DNA of 52,768 nucleotides from Gordonia araii NBRC 100433 (GCF_000241265.1 NZ_BAEE01000008.1:1-52768), one strand, 5' to 3'; shown: positions 36,414 to 44,850, numbered from the stretch's first letter. Notes: generated by a model from the letters alone, not told the origin. Numbers and translations: made by a program.

Positions 36414-38143
36414 GCACCGTGCAAGCCGCGACGATGGTCGCGCCCAGCATCGACTATCGTGCACTGTCGCCGATGCTGGTGGTCTTCGGCGCCGCGGTCC
36501 TGGCCGTCCTCGTCGACGCGTTCGTCCCGCGCGCATGGCGGTCGCGGACCCAGCTCGTCCTGTCGCTGATCGGGTTGCTCGGTGCGCTCGGTTGCGTCAT
36601 CGCACTCGCCGCCGACGGTACCGACCGGACGACGATGAGCGGCGCGGTCGTCCTCGACGGTCCGACGCTGTTCGCGCAGGGCACGATCATCGTCGTGGCC
36701 GCACTGACCGTGCTCGTCTGCAGTGAACGGCGCCTCGACAACGTGTGGGCACCGGTCGCGCTGGCGTCGTCGGTGCCGACCGCGGCTGGAGGCTCGGACG
36801 CCGACTTGGTCGCGGACCCCTTCACCCCCGCGGCCGCCACCGTTCCCGGTTCGGAGGCCGAGTTGGCCGCCGGTCGAGCCGGCACCCTGACCACCGAAGT
36901 GTTCTCCCTGACATTGTTCGCCACCGGCGGCATGATGCTGTTCGGCGCGGCCGGCGACCTGCTGACGATGTTCATCGCGCTGGAGGTGTTCTCGCTTCCG
37001 CTCTACGTCCTGTGCGGGCTCGCCCGGCGCCGGCGGCTGCTCTCGCAGGAAGCGGCGTTGAAATACTTCCTGCTGGGCGCGTTCGCATCGGCGTTCTTCC
37101 TGTTCGGTGCGGCCTTCATCTACGGGTCGACCGGCACGCTCGCCCTGTCCGAGGCCGGCAGGTCGATCGCCGAATCCGGGGATGACACGCTGGCTCTGAT
37201 CGGACTGGCACTGCTCGCCGTCGGCCTGCTGTTCAAGGTCGGTGCCGTGCCGTTCGGCTCGTGGGTACCCGACGTCTATCAGGGTGCCCCGACGCCGGTG
37301 ACAGCGTTCATGGCGTCGGCCACCAAAGTGGCGGCCTTCGTCGCTTTGGCGCGCGTCTTCTACGTGTCCTTCCCGTCGCTGGCCGAACTGTGGCGGCCGG
37401 CGCTGTGGGTCGTGGCCATCGCGACGATGGTGGTCGCGACGATCATGGCGGTCAGCCAGGACGACATCAAGCGCATGTTCGCGTACTCGTCGATGGTGCA
37501 CGCGGGCTTCATCCTCCTCGGCGTGATCGCGCTGAGCGACGCCGGTTTGTCGGCTGTGCTGTTCTACCTCGCCACCTACGCGTTCTCCGCGTTCGGTGGA
37601 TTCGCCCTGCTGTCGGTCGTCCGCGACAGTGCCGGCCGCGAGGCCACCGACTTCGAATCCTGGGCTGGCATCGGACGCCGGCGGCCACTCGTCGGCGCAT
37701 TGTTCGCGCTGTTTCTCCTGGCGTTCGCGGGGATTCCGCTGACCACGGGCTTCGTCGCCAAATTCGTCGTGTTCGCCGCGGCGGGATCCTCGGGGGCGTG
37801 GGCGCTGGTCATCGTCGGCGTGCTGGCCAGCGCCGTGGCGGCATACTTCTACCTGCGCGTCATCGTCGCGATGTTCTTCACCGACGCCGGCGGCGGCAGT
37901 GCCGGAGCCACCGATGCTGCCGATTCTGCCGGAGCCAACGGAGATGGTGCCGACGGAGCCGGCGATGGTGATGGTGATGGCGCAACCGTTGCCGGAGCCG
38001 CCGCGCCGGCGGTCGAAGTGCGGCAGCCCAGCCTGGCCACCACGCTTCCGATCGCGGTGTGTGCGGTGATCACGCTGGGCTTCGGCATCGTACCGCAATG
38101 GTTGCTGGCGCTATCCGACGCCGCCGTGCCGTTCCTCCGCTGA
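36410..38143 (+). CDS. nuoN: NADH-quinone oxidoreductase subunit N
   Basis: 577 aa from GTG, the third antiporter-like subunit and last gene of the operon. Motifs include FIALEVFSLPLYVLCGLARR, LLFKVGAVPFGSWVPDVYQGAPTPVTAFMASATKVAAF and FAYSSMVHAGFILLGV. Between the last two helices (about residues 492-540) there is a Gly/Asp/Ala-rich low-complexity loop (SAGANGDGADGAGDGDGDG). The final helix ends 8 bases before a repeat region. Confidence 0.96.
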   Translation: MSTVQAATMVAPSIDYRALSPMLVVFGAAVLAVLVDAFVPRAWRSRTQLVLSLIGLLGALGCVIALAADGTDRTTMSGAVVLDGPTLFAQGTIIVVAALTVLVCSERRLDNVWAPVALASSVPTAAGGSDADLVADPFTPAAATVPGSEAELAAGRAGTLTTEVFSLTLFATGGMMLFGAAGDLLTMFIALEVFSLPLYVLCGLARRRRLLSQEAALKYFLLGAFASAFFLFGAAFIYGSTGTLALSEAGRSIAESGDDTLALIGLALLAVGLLFKVGAVPFGSWVPDVYQGAPTPVTAFMASATKVAAFVALARVFYVSFPSLAELWRPALWVVAIATMVVATIMAVSQDDIKRMFAYSSMVHAGFILLGVIALSDAGLSAVLFYLATYAFSAFGGFALLSVVRDSAGREATDFESWAGIGRRRPLVGALFALFLLAFAGIPLTTGFVAKFVVFAAAGSSGAWALVIVGVLASAVAAYFYLRVIVAMFFTDAGGGSAGATDAADSAGANGDGADGAGDGDGDGATVAGAAAPAVEVRQPSLATTLPIAVCAVITLGFGIVPQWLLALSDAAVPFLR

Positions 38144-38149
38144 CCGCCG

Positions 38150-38329
38150 ACCGTGCCCACATTCTCGCCCACCGTGCCCACATTCCCGCCGAGCGTGCCC
38201 AGTTTTCCGACGACCGTGCCCTTTGATCTCGCGTTGGTCTCGATACGCCCACTCGGCTAGCGCCTCGTGGGCACTCGACCACCGATTGGCTCGCCGACCG
38301 TGCCCAGAATCTCGCCGACTGTGCCCACC
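38150..38329. repeat. Mixed repeat block after nuoN
   Basis: This stretch has no gene. 38150-38221 holds three 21-bp units and a fourth partial one, ACCGTGCCCACATTCtCGCCC. 38236-38284 is a copy of the dispersed element seen between nuoF and nuoG (GGTCTCGATACGCCCACTCGG ... CACTCGACCACC). 38296-38329 resumes the GTGCCCA units. The GTGCCCA core is shared with the 22-bp arrays at 20.3 and 22.1 kb. No T-rich terminator is visible after nuoN; this block may serve instead. Confidence 0.8.
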
Positions 38330-38389
38330 TCAGACCCGGCGCGACCGGTCGCGGTCGGCAACATGCGCAGATCGGCATAGGCTGGAGAC

Positions 38390-39406
38390 ATGCGCGGAAC
38401 CGTCCTTCATGCCCCTGGCGACGTTCGATCCGAAACCCTGCCCGTCCCGCAGATCCTCCAGCCCACCGACGCGATCATCGAAACGTCGGCGACCTGCGTG
38501 TGCGGCTCGGACCTGTGGCCGTACCGCGGGATCAACAAATTCGACAAGCCCTGGGCCATCGGACACGAGTACTGCGGCGTCGTGCGAGAAGTCGGCGCCG
38601 ATGTCACCACCGTCCGGCCCGGCCAGTTCGTGATCGGCTCGTTCTTCGCGTCGGACAACACCTGCCCTCACTGCCTTGCCGGCTACCAGTCGGGGTGCGA
38701 GCAGGTCGTACCGGTCACCGGGTGTCAGGCGGAGGCCATCCGGATACCGCTAGCCGACGGGACGCTGGTATCGACGCCGGACACCCCGTCCGACGACATG
38801 CTGCCCGACCTGTTGGCCCTCTCCGACGTCATGGGCACCGGCTGGTACGCCGCGCTCGCCGCCGGCGTGCACCCCGGACACACGACGGTGGTCGTCGGCG
38901 ACGGCGCCGTCGGACTCTCGGCAGTCCTGGCAGCGAAGGAACTCGGAGCGGGACGGATCATTGCCATGTCGCGGCACGCCGACCGCCAGGCGATCGCGCG
39001 GGAGTTCGGCGCGACCGACATCGTCGAGGAGCGCGGCGACGAGGCCGTCGCACGGGTCAAGGAGCTGACCAACGGCGTCGGCGCGGACAGTATCGCCGAA
39101 TGTGTCGGCACCAACGAGTCGATGACCACCGCGATCGACTCGGCCCGACAGGGCGGGGGCGTCGGCTTCGTCGGCGTCCCGCACGGCGTCAGGCTCTCGA
39201 TGGGCAAGCTGTTCTCCAGCCACGTGCGCATCCAGGGCGGGGGTGCACCGGTGCGCGACTACCTGCCCGACCTCATCAGCCGTGTCTACGACGGCAGCTT
39301 CCATCCGGGCCGCGTCTTCGACCTCAGGTTGCCGCTGGCCGACGTCGCCGAAGGCTATCGGGCGATGGACGAGCGGCGGGCGATCAAGGCCTTCCTGACC
39401 CCGTAG
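38390..39406 (+). CDS. Zinc-dependent alcohol dehydrogenase-like oxidoreductase
   Basis: 338 aa, medium-chain dehydrogenase fold. The catalytic zinc ligands are Cys in VCGSDLWPY and His-Glu in IGHEYCGVV. The structural-zinc lobe has two cysteines in NTCPHC and one in SGCEQV, fewer than the classic four. The cofactor site is VVVGDGAVGLSAVLAAKELGA, with SRHAD after strand 2, where His/Arg suggests NADP. The substrate is unknown. It is a single gene followed by a hairpin. Confidence 0.88.
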   Translation: MRGTVLHAPGDVRSETLPVPQILQPTDAIIETSATCVCGSDLWPYRGINKFDKPWAIGHEYCGVVREVGADVTTVRPGQFVIGSFFASDNTCPHCLAGYQSGCEQVVPVTGCQAEAIRIPLADGTLVSTPDTPSDDMLPDLLALSDVMGTGWYAALAAGVHPGHTTVVVGDGAVGLSAVLAAKELGAGRIIAMSRHADRQAIAREFGATDIVEERGDEAVARVKELTNGVGADSIAECVGTNESMTTAIDSARQGGGVGFVGVPHGVRLSMGKLFSSHVRIQGGGAPVRDYLPDLISRVYDGSFHPGRVFDLRLPLADVAEGYRAMDERRAIKAFLTP

Positions 39407-39439
39407 TCGCCGCCCGCAGTCATTGCCGCAGAAATGGAA

Positions 39440-39469
39440 AACTCCCCCACCTGTACAGATGGGGGAGTT
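39440..39469 (-). terminator. Terminator between adh and tRNA-Ser(CGA)
   Basis: AACTCCCCCA and TGGGGGAGTT form a 10-bp perfect stem with an inner CTGTACAG. On the minus strand the stem is followed by TTTTCC, so it terminates the tRNA; it may also work for the + strand gene. Confidence 0.8.
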
Positions 39470-39472
39470 CGG

Positions 39473-39560
39473 CGGTGGCGGGGGGATTCGAACCCCCGGT
39501 ACGGGGTTACCGCACACAGCATTTCGAGTGCTGCACCTTCGGCCGCTCGGACACGCCACC
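39473..39560 (-). tRNA. tRNA-Ser (anticodon CGA)
   Basis: 88 nt. The acceptor GGTGGCG pairs with CGCCACC plus G. The anticodon loop is CTCGAAA, there is a long class II variable arm (GTGTGCGGTAACCCCGTAC), and the T-arm is GGGGGTTCGAATCCCCC. CCA is not encoded. It decodes UCG. Confidence 0.96.
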
Positions 39561-39570
39561 GCCGAAAACA

Positions 39571-39619
39571 GTACCGCAGGTGCCCGCTGACGTTTAAATC
39601 AGCAGGTCACCTGCGGTAC
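39571..39619 (-). terminator. Long hairpin terminating the MT0933-like gene
   Basis: GTACCGCAGGTG and CACCTGCGGTAC form a perfect 12-bp outer stem, with GCTGA/TCAGC nested inside. On the minus strand it is followed by TGTTTTC. It lies after the small minus-strand gene and before the tRNA-Ser. Confidence 0.8.
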
Positions 39620-39666
39620 ACGCAGACCTGGCGACGCGGGTCGCCGCGTCGCGGTTGCTCGAAGAA

Positions 39667-39885
39667 TTACTTGTTGTCGCCGCCGAGGAACTTGTCCTTC
39701 AGCTCGCCGAACTTCTCCTTGGCGCCCTCGACAACCTCGTTGACCTTCTCGTTGTTGGCCAGGTCGCCCAGCTTCTCCTTGGCACTGTCCACGACCTCGT
39801 TGACCTTCTCGTTGTTGGCCAGTTCGCTGACCTTGTCCTTCGCGGCGTTGACGGCCTCGTTGACCTTGTCACTTGCATCAGCCAT
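39667..39885 (-). CDS. Small charged helical-repeat protein, MT0933/Rv0909 antitoxin-like
   Basis: 72 aa with strong internal repetition: VNEAVNAAKDKVSELANNEK, VNEVVDSAKEKLGDLANNEK, VNEVVEGAKEKFGELKDKF, a 20-residue period of amphipathic helix rich in Lys, Glu and Asp. AAGGAGCACC before the ATG is a good ribosome site. It resembles the family named after MT0933 (annotated as an antitoxin) and also stress-type LEA/CsbD-like peptides. No toxin gene is adjacent, so an antitoxin role is not supported here. Confidence 0.8.
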   Translation of the reverse strand: MADASDKVNEAVNAAKDKVSELANNEKVNEVVDSAKEKLGDLANNEKVNEVVEGAKEKFGELKDKFLGGDNK

Positions 39886-39972
39886 GGGGTGCTCCTTCGA
39901 GTGGCAGGATGATCTGACCCGCTAAATGTGCCACGTCCACCGGTTCCCGTCCACATTTCGCCCGGATAAGGC

Positions 39973-40434
39973 TCAATTGTCGCGCTGGCCTGCGAAAAAG
40001 CCCTTGAGCAGCGCAGCACACTCGTCGGCCAGGACGCCACCGCGCACCTGTGGTCGATGCGTCAGACGAGGGTCCCGCAACACATCCCACAGCGACCCGA
40101 CGGCCCCCGTCTTGGGCTCCCAGGCACCGAAGACCAGCTTCTCGATCCGGGCCAGCCCGATCGCACCGGCACACATCGTGCACGGTTCGACCGTGACCGC
40201 CAAGGTGCATCCGCCGAGGCGCCAGCCGTCCCCGAAGGCGCGGGCGGCCGCTCGCAGCGCGAGCACTTCGGCATGAGCGCAGGGATCGCCGTCGGCCTCC
40301 CGCCGATTCCCGGCGCGTGCGATCTCGAAGCCCTCCGGGTCGACGACGACCGCCCCTATCGGAACGTCGTCGGGCCCCGACTCGGCCGCCGCGGCGATGG
40401 CGAGCCGGACGAGCTGCTCGTCGTGGGGCGCCAT
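39973..40434 (-). CDS. tadA: tRNA(adenine34) deaminase
   Basis: 153 aa, a CDA-fold deaminase with zinc ligands and the catalytic Glu: HAEVLALRAA and EPCTMCAGAI. It converts A34 of tRNA-Arg(ACG) to inosine. Its substrate, tRNA-Arg(ACG), is encoded at 44.8 kb in this window. It follows its partner gene after 7 bases on the same strand. Confidence 0.93.
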   Translation of the reverse strand: MAPHDEQLVRLAIAAAAESGPDDVPIGAVVVDPEGFEIARAGNRREADGDPCAHAEVLALRAAARAFGDGWRLGGCTLAVTVEPCTMCAGAIGLARIEKLVFGAWEPKTGAVGSLWDVLRDPRLTHRPQVRGGVLADECAALLKGFFAGQRDN

Positions 40435-40441
40435 CGCTGCC

Positions 40442-40969
40442 CTAGTGGCCCAGCGAGTCGAGAACCTTGCTCAGCTCCTCGGCGAAACCGAGGCGAGCGG
40501 CGATCATGCCGACCTGTTCGTCGGCATACAGATCGGTGTCGGACACGATCACGTTCATCACCGCGTCGGGGAGACCCAGATCCGAGAGCACGCCGAGATC
40601 GCCTTCCTCCCACGGCTCGACATCGTCGAGGTCGTCGGAGTCGAAGTCGGGAATGTCGACGTTGAGCAGGTCGAGGGCGTCGGCGGCGACGTCGTAGTCA
40701 ATCGCGGCGGTGGCGTCGGAGACCAGGAGCCTGGCTCCGCCGGGCGCCGGGCGCACGACGATGAAGAACTCGTCGTCGACGTCGAGCAATCCGAAAACGG
40801 CGCCCGCGGCACGGAGATCGCGGAGCTGCCGAACGGCGTCATCGAGGTTGGTCAGCGCGGAAGGCTCCAGCGCGGTCACCTTCCAGGAGGTCTCCTCCCG
40901 CACGACCGCTACGGCGAAGCCGTCGAGGTCGCCGTCGGTGTCACTCGCGCTCGCAGCCATGCTGGTCAC
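40442..40969 (-). CDS. tRNA adenosine deaminase-associated protein
   Basis: 175 aa, acidic, with no catalytic motif seen. Conserved features are FAVAVVREETSWKV, FVVRPAPGGARLLVSDATAA and a very acidic stretch DFDSDDLDDVEPWEEGD. This matches the actinobacterial protein that always sits next to tadA. Its function is not established; it may assist or stabilise the deaminase. It is divergent from tyrA. Confidence 0.85.
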   Translation of the reverse strand: MTSMAASASDTDGDLDGFAVAVVREETSWKVTALEPSALTNLDDAVRQLRDLRAAGAVFGLLDVDDEFFIVVRPAPGGARLLVSDATAAIDYDVAADALDLLNVDIPDFDSDDLDDVEPWEEGDLGVLSDLGLPDAVMNVIVSDTDLYADEQVGMIAARLGFAEELSKVLDSLGH

Positions 40970-41027
40970 CGTAGTCGCACCGAGCGGCGTTCCCCAAGTC
41001 GTTTGGGCAATATGTCACGCTGTGTAG

Positions 41028-41981
41028 GTGACCGTCCCACCGCGCCCTCCCGTCTGCGTCCTCGGCCTCGGGCTGATCGGCGGTTCGCTGCTTCGGGCCG
41101 CGGCTCGCAGCGGACGTCAGGTGTTCGGCTACAACCGCTCCGACGCCGGTGCGGCGGCCGCCCGCGACGCCGGTTTCGACGCCTCGACCGACCTGACAGC
41201 CGTGCTGACCCGCGCAACCGACGAGCAGGCGCTCATCGTGCTGGGCACTCCGGTGAACACGCTCGAGGAATTGCTGCCGGCCGTGGCGCGACTGGCCCCC
41301 GACTGCCTGCTCACCGACGTGGTGAGCGTGAAGCAGCCCGTCGCCGACGCGGTCGAACGGCTGCATCCGTCGGCGCGTTTCGTCGGTGGTCATCCGATGG
41401 CCGGAACCAGCCAGTCTGGCTGGGCGGCAACCGATCCCGACCTCTTCGACAGTGCGATGTGGATGGTGACGACCGAAGACGACACCGATCCCGACGTGTG
41501 GCTCGCGGTCGCCACGCTGGCCCGCGACTGCGGCGCCCAGGTCGTCCCGGCCGCCAACGACGCCCACGACCGCGCCGTCGCCGCGATCTCCCACCTGCCG
41601 CACCTCACCGCCAACGCCACCGCCGCCGTGGGTGCGGGCGAGAGCGGCTTGGCGCTCCGGCTCGCGGCAGGCAGCTTCCGCGACGGCACCCGCGTCGCCG
41701 GAACGGCTCCCGCCCTGCAACGCGCCATGCTCGAGGCGAACCGGATCGCACTGCTGAACACGCTGAGCGAGACCATCGACCGCCTCGTCGCCGCCCGCGA
41801 CGAACTCCGTGACTCGGGGTCGGTCGCCATCATCGTCGATGACGGGCATCGGGCCAGGCTCGCGTACGAGCAGATGGCGTCGACGCCGGCGCCGGCCATC
41901 GCCGACGTCGAGCCGGGTGAGGACGGCTGGGCACACGAGATGCGGCGGCAAGCCCACCTCGGGCACACCTGGCAGCGCTGA
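41028..41981 (+). CDS. tyrA: Prephenate dehydrogenase
   Basis: 317 aa from GTG. The nucleotide-binding VCVLGLGLIGGSLLRA and the substrate region VSVKQPVADAV...FVGGHPMAGTSQSGW, with the catalytic His in SHLPHL, match TyrA. It makes 4-hydroxyphenylpyruvate for tyrosine; there is no ACT domain or chorismate mutase fusion. The order tadA, partner, tyrA matches Rv3752c-Rv3754 in Mycobacterium. A strong terminator follows. Confidence 0.93.
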   Translation: MTVPPRPPVCVLGLGLIGGSLLRAAARSGRQVFGYNRSDAGAAAARDAGFDASTDLTAVLTRATDEQALIVLGTPVNTLEELLPAVARLAPDCLLTDVVSVKQPVADAVERLHPSARFVGGHPMAGTSQSGWAATDPDLFDSAMWMVTTEDDTDPDVWLAVATLARDCGAQVVPAANDAHDRAVAAISHLPHLTANATAAVGAGESGLALRLAAGSFRDGTRVAGTAPALQRAMLEANRIALLNTLSETIDRLVAARDELRDSGSVAIIVDDGHRARLAYEQMASTPAPAIADVEPGEDGWAHEMRRQAHLGHTWQR

Positions 41982-42004
41982 CGCCTCCGCAACCCAAGCA
42001 GAAC

Positions 42005-42043
42005 GGGACAGACCCAGCACCAAATCGGTGCTGGGTCTGTCCC
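42005..42043 (+). terminator. Bidirectional terminator between tyrA and aqpZ
   Basis: GGGACAGACCCAGCACC pairs perfectly with GGTGCTGGGTCTGTCCC (17 bp) around a 5-nt loop. It lies between convergent genes. Confidence 0.9.
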
Positions 42044-42066
42044 GAATAGTTGGTTTGCGTGACGGC

Positions 42067-42810
42067 TTACGTGTCGAGCTTCAGCTTCTCATCGGTGAAG
42101 AACAGCACGTAGATCACGCCACCGATCAAACCGCCGACCAATGGAGCCAGCCAGAACAGCCACAGCTGTCCGGGTGCGCCTGCGCCGTTGAAGAAGGCGA
42201 CGCCCGTGGAGCGGGCCGGATTGACCGAGGTGTTGCTGATCGGGATGGAGATGAGGTGGATCAGCGTCAGTGCCAGACCGATGGACACACCAGCGAAACC
42301 GGCCGGGGCGCGCTTGTCGGTAGAGCCGAGAATCACCAGCAGGAAGAAAGCGGTCAGCAGGATCTCCGCGATCAGCACCGCGACGAGCGAGTATCCGGCC
42401 GGCGAGTGATCGCCGAAGCCGTTGGCGGCCATGTTGCCTTCGGCCTCGAATCCGCTGCGTCCACCTGCGATGACCCACAGCGCCAGACCCGCCAGCAGAC
42501 CGCCGGCGACCTGGGCGATCCAGTACGGGATCAGATCCTTGGCGGGAAGACGTCCCGCTGCGACGGCTCCGATGGTCACCGCCGGGTTGAAGTGTCCGCC
42601 AGAAATGTGGCCGACCGCGTAGACCATCGTCAGCACCGTCAGGCCGAACGCCAAAGCCACACCGAGATAACCGATTCCGACATTGAAACTCGTGCCGTCT
42701 GTGTCGGCGATCTGTTTAGCCGCGAATATCGCGGAGCCACAGCCGCCGAAGACCAGCCAGAACGTGCCGAACAGTTCGGCAAGCCCCCTGCGGGTGAGTG
42801 ATTCAGTCAC
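42067..42810 (-). CDS. aqpZ: Aquaporin, AqpZ-like
   Basis: 247 aa from GTG, with GAGGAAAGGA before it. Six TM helices and both NPA boxes (GGHFNPAVT and SVNPARSTG), the second followed by Arg of the selectivity filter. Small residues and the lack of a glycerol-type insertion suggest a water channel rather than a glycerol facilitator. It is a single gene and is divergent from the secreted nuclease. Confidence 0.94.
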   Translation of the reverse strand: MTESLTRRGLAELFGTFWLVFGGCGSAIFAAKQIADTDGTSFNVGIGYLGVALAFGLTVLTMVYAVGHISGGHFNPAVTIGAVAAGRLPAKDLIPYWIAQVAGGLLAGLALWVIAGGRSGFEAEGNMAANGFGDHSPAGYSLVAVLIAEILLTAFFLLVILGSTDKRAPAGFAGVSIGLALTLIHLISIPISNTSVNPARSTGVAFFNGAGAPGQLWLFWLAPLVGGLIGGVIYVLFFTDEKLKLDT

Positions 42811-43021
42811 GAGACGATCCTTTCCTCAATCCGATGAACAGGGTCAAGCTAACCCGTTCAAGCCGATATTCGACGCGTTACCGACAAACCTCCTCAATGG
42901 GAATCAGACAGATAACGCGGAATCCGTAGGTCACCCGGATGACCCCCGTCGGATTGCGGGCAAGATCGGGGCGTGGCGCCGGCAGAGGGGGCTGGTGCCC
43001 AACCCAATCAGGGGGAAACGA

Positions 43022-44014
43022 ATGAACCGGTCGATCACCGCACTTGTCACATTGATCCTTGCGGCTTTCGTTGCCGTGACGATTCCGGCGATGCCGGGCG
43101 TCTCGGCACAAGCGAAAGCATCGTCGAACTGTTCGACGCTGCCCAGCCGAATCGCCGCCCACAACGCCGACGCACGCAACTACAGCGCCCAGGTGCGGGC
43201 CATCAACGCCCGCGGCGGTGGTACCCGTGCCCAGGTCATGTACTACAACGCTTGGCGCGCACGCGGTCTCGCGCGCGGGAACGCACTCGCCAACGAACTC
43301 GCCGGTTGCCAGCAGCGCGGCCGGCTCCGCAACCTGCGGCCGCCGGAGAAACCGGGCGCTCCCCGATACACGCCTCGTAGACACTGCGTCTCAGCACCTA
43401 CCGACATCCGGATCCCGGCGGCACGTTGCCACCAACCGCGACGGTCACCGTCGCCGCGATCCACCAACCCCACGCCCGGATACGCCGCTCCCGGTGGTCT
43501 GTCCCCCAGAGGAATCAAGAATGGTCTCAGGTCGCGCGAGGGACGGTACGGCGACCGGACGATCACTTCTCCCGACGGCGGCAGTCAGCGCTATCAACAG
43601 ATGATGCCCGGCCGGGGTGGCCGCGGCACATCGCGGTCGGCCTCCGGTGCGAACGGCGTGCTGACGAAGGGCATGCGAGGAACCGGTTCTGGCACTCGTC
43701 GGGGTCCGGGCGGGGACAAGCCGCCGGGATTCCGGGCTGGCTGCGACCGCGGCCATCTCATCGGCAGCCAACTGGGCGGATTGGGGACGGACCCGCGCAA
43801 TATCGTGACGCTCGATCACGGTACGAACATCGACATGAGGAAGACCGAGAACGAGGTCGCGCGGCACGTCGATCGTGGTATCAAGGTCAACTACCGCGTG
43901 ATTCCGATCTACGCGCACGGGCCCAACAGGGCGCCGTCGTCGATCCGGATCCTCGCTTGGGGCGCCGGCATGGCACCGATCTACCGGGAATTCCAGAATC
44001 GAAGGTGTGGATAG
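43022..44014 (+). CDS. Secreted DNA/RNA non-specific endonuclease (putative toxin)
   Basis: 330 aa from ATG 43022, with AGGGGGA 5 bases before; the longer upstream frame is not used. It has a Sec signal peptide (about 1-30, ending SAQA), then a helical stretch with two cysteines (36-97), a Pro/Arg/Ser-rich linker (about 105-160) and a C-terminal nuclease domain. The domain carries CDRGHLIGSQLGG (His245 the likely general base), DPRNIV and GTNIDMRKTENEVARHV, the pattern of the Endonuclea_NS_2 family often found at the ends of polymorphic toxins. The next gene, 3 bases on, encodes a SUKH-type immunity-like protein. Antibacterial or nutritional nuclease are the alternatives. Confidence 0.82.
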   Translation: MNRSITALVTLILAAFVAVTIPAMPGVSAQAKASSNCSTLPSRIAAHNADARNYSAQVRAINARGGGTRAQVMYYNAWRARGLARGNALANELAGCQQRGRLRNLRPPEKPGAPRYTPRRHCVSAPTDIRIPAARCHQPRRSPSPRSTNPTPGYAAPGGLSPRGIKNGLRSREGRYGDRTITSPDGGSQRYQQMMPGRGGRGTSRSASGANGVLTKGMRGTGSGTRRGPGGDKPPGFRAGCDRGHLIGSQLGGLGTDPRNIVTLDHGTNIDMRKTENEVARHVDRGIKVNYRVIPIYAHGPNRAPSSIRILAWGAGMAPIYREFQNRRCG

Positions 44015-44017
44015 AAC

Positions 44018-44578
44018 ATGACTACCATCGATGACCTGATCACGCTTGTTCCGCCGCCCGCGGCACCTCCCGAATTTGATTTCGATGCGTGTGAGAAGCT
44101 GCTCGGCACACGATTGCCCGACGACTACAAGGACATCGTCGCCGTCTACGGGACGGGCGAATTCAACGATGATCTGACTCTGTGGGTCCCTCAGCATTCC
44201 GGAATCGCCGATGACCGCACGATCACGACGATGGCACCGTCCGCGTTGCGCACACTGACCGATATGCGGCCGACGATCCCCGAGACCTCGGTGTGGCTTC
44301 TGCCCGACGGCCGGGAAGAGCCCGTCAATCTCGGGACCGTCGGTCCGGGCGCTTTCCTCGGATGGGGCCGCGACACCGGCGGCAATTACGGATTCTGGAA
44401 GATCACCGGCGACGATCCAAACGACTGGCCGATCGTCTTCGGGGACTTCGGCGGCGCGTGGGACTTCGATCCCCGAGGGCTCCTCGAGTACCTGTATGCG
44501 AAACTGGCCGGCCGGTTCCCCGACAGCTTGACGGGCAATTACGACCCTGCCGACCCGTTCTTCAGCAGCGCCTACTAA
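44018..44578 (+). CDS. SUKH (SMI1/KNR4) family protein, putative immunity to the adjacent nuclease
   Basis: 186 aa, no signal peptide, acidic. The N-terminal ACEKLLGTRLPDDYKDIVAVYGTGEFNDDLTLWVP is the SUKH signature, followed by FLGWGRDTGGNYGFW and DDPNDWPIVFGDFGGAWDFD. SUKH proteins bind and neutralise nuclease toxins in many bacterial conflict systems. Starting 3 bases after the nuclease stop and lying in the cytoplasm, it would guard the producer. A perfect terminator closes the two-gene unit. Confidence 0.82.
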   Translation: MTTIDDLITLVPPPAAPPEFDFDACEKLLGTRLPDDYKDIVAVYGTGEFNDDLTLWVPQHSGIADDRTITTMAPSALRTLTDMRPTIPETSVWLLPDGREEPVNLGTVGPGAFLGWGRDTGGNYGFWKITGDDPNDWPIVFGDFGGAWDFDPRGLLEYLYAKLAGRFPDSLTGNYDPADPFFSSAY

Positions 44579-44701
44579 CGCCGCCTGATTGGCGGCCAGT
44601 GCGGGACGATTGGCGTCGGGCTCCATGGGAATGCGCGGTCCCATCCGCTTCGGGTGGGTTTCGGGTGGGCGACACCGGTAGGGGACTCTGGACGGCACGA
44701 T

Positions 44702-44735
44702 AATGGCCCCTCATCTTCGCAGATGAGGGGCCATT
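44702..44735. terminator. Bidirectional terminator between the immunity gene and tRNA-Arg
   Basis: AATGGCCCCTCATCT and AGATGAGGGGCCATT form a perfect 15-bp stem with a TCGC loop. It is flanked by A/T on both sides and serves the + strand toxin unit and the minus tRNA. Confidence 0.9.
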
Positions 44736-44742
44736 TCCTGTG

Positions 44743-44815
44743 TGCGCCCGTAGGGATTCGAACCCCAAACCTTCTGATCCGTAGTCAGATGCTCTATCCG
44801 TTGAGCTACGGGCGC
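44743..44815 (-). tRNA. tRNA-Arg (anticodon ACG)
   Basis: 73 nt. Acceptor GCGCCCG/CGGGCGC plus A; D-arm GCTCAACGGATAGAGC; anticodon loop CTACGGA; T-arm GGGGTTCGAATCCC. CCA is not encoded. It is the substrate of TadA, which makes ICG. Confidence 0.96.
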
Positions 44816-44850
44816 GAGCCTTTTCAATTGTGCCGCACACGCGGTGCGGG

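Noticed and set aside
34680..36536. 618-codon minus-strand open frame opposite nuoM
   Set aside because: Its translation is Arg/Asp/His/Gln-rich with no fold or motif, and it lies exactly antisense to nuoM with full complex I motifs; long antisense frames are expected at this GC content.
39667..39885. Toxin-antitoxin module
   Set aside because: The small protein resembles a family labelled antitoxin, but neighbours are a tRNA and tadA; no toxin candidate is present.
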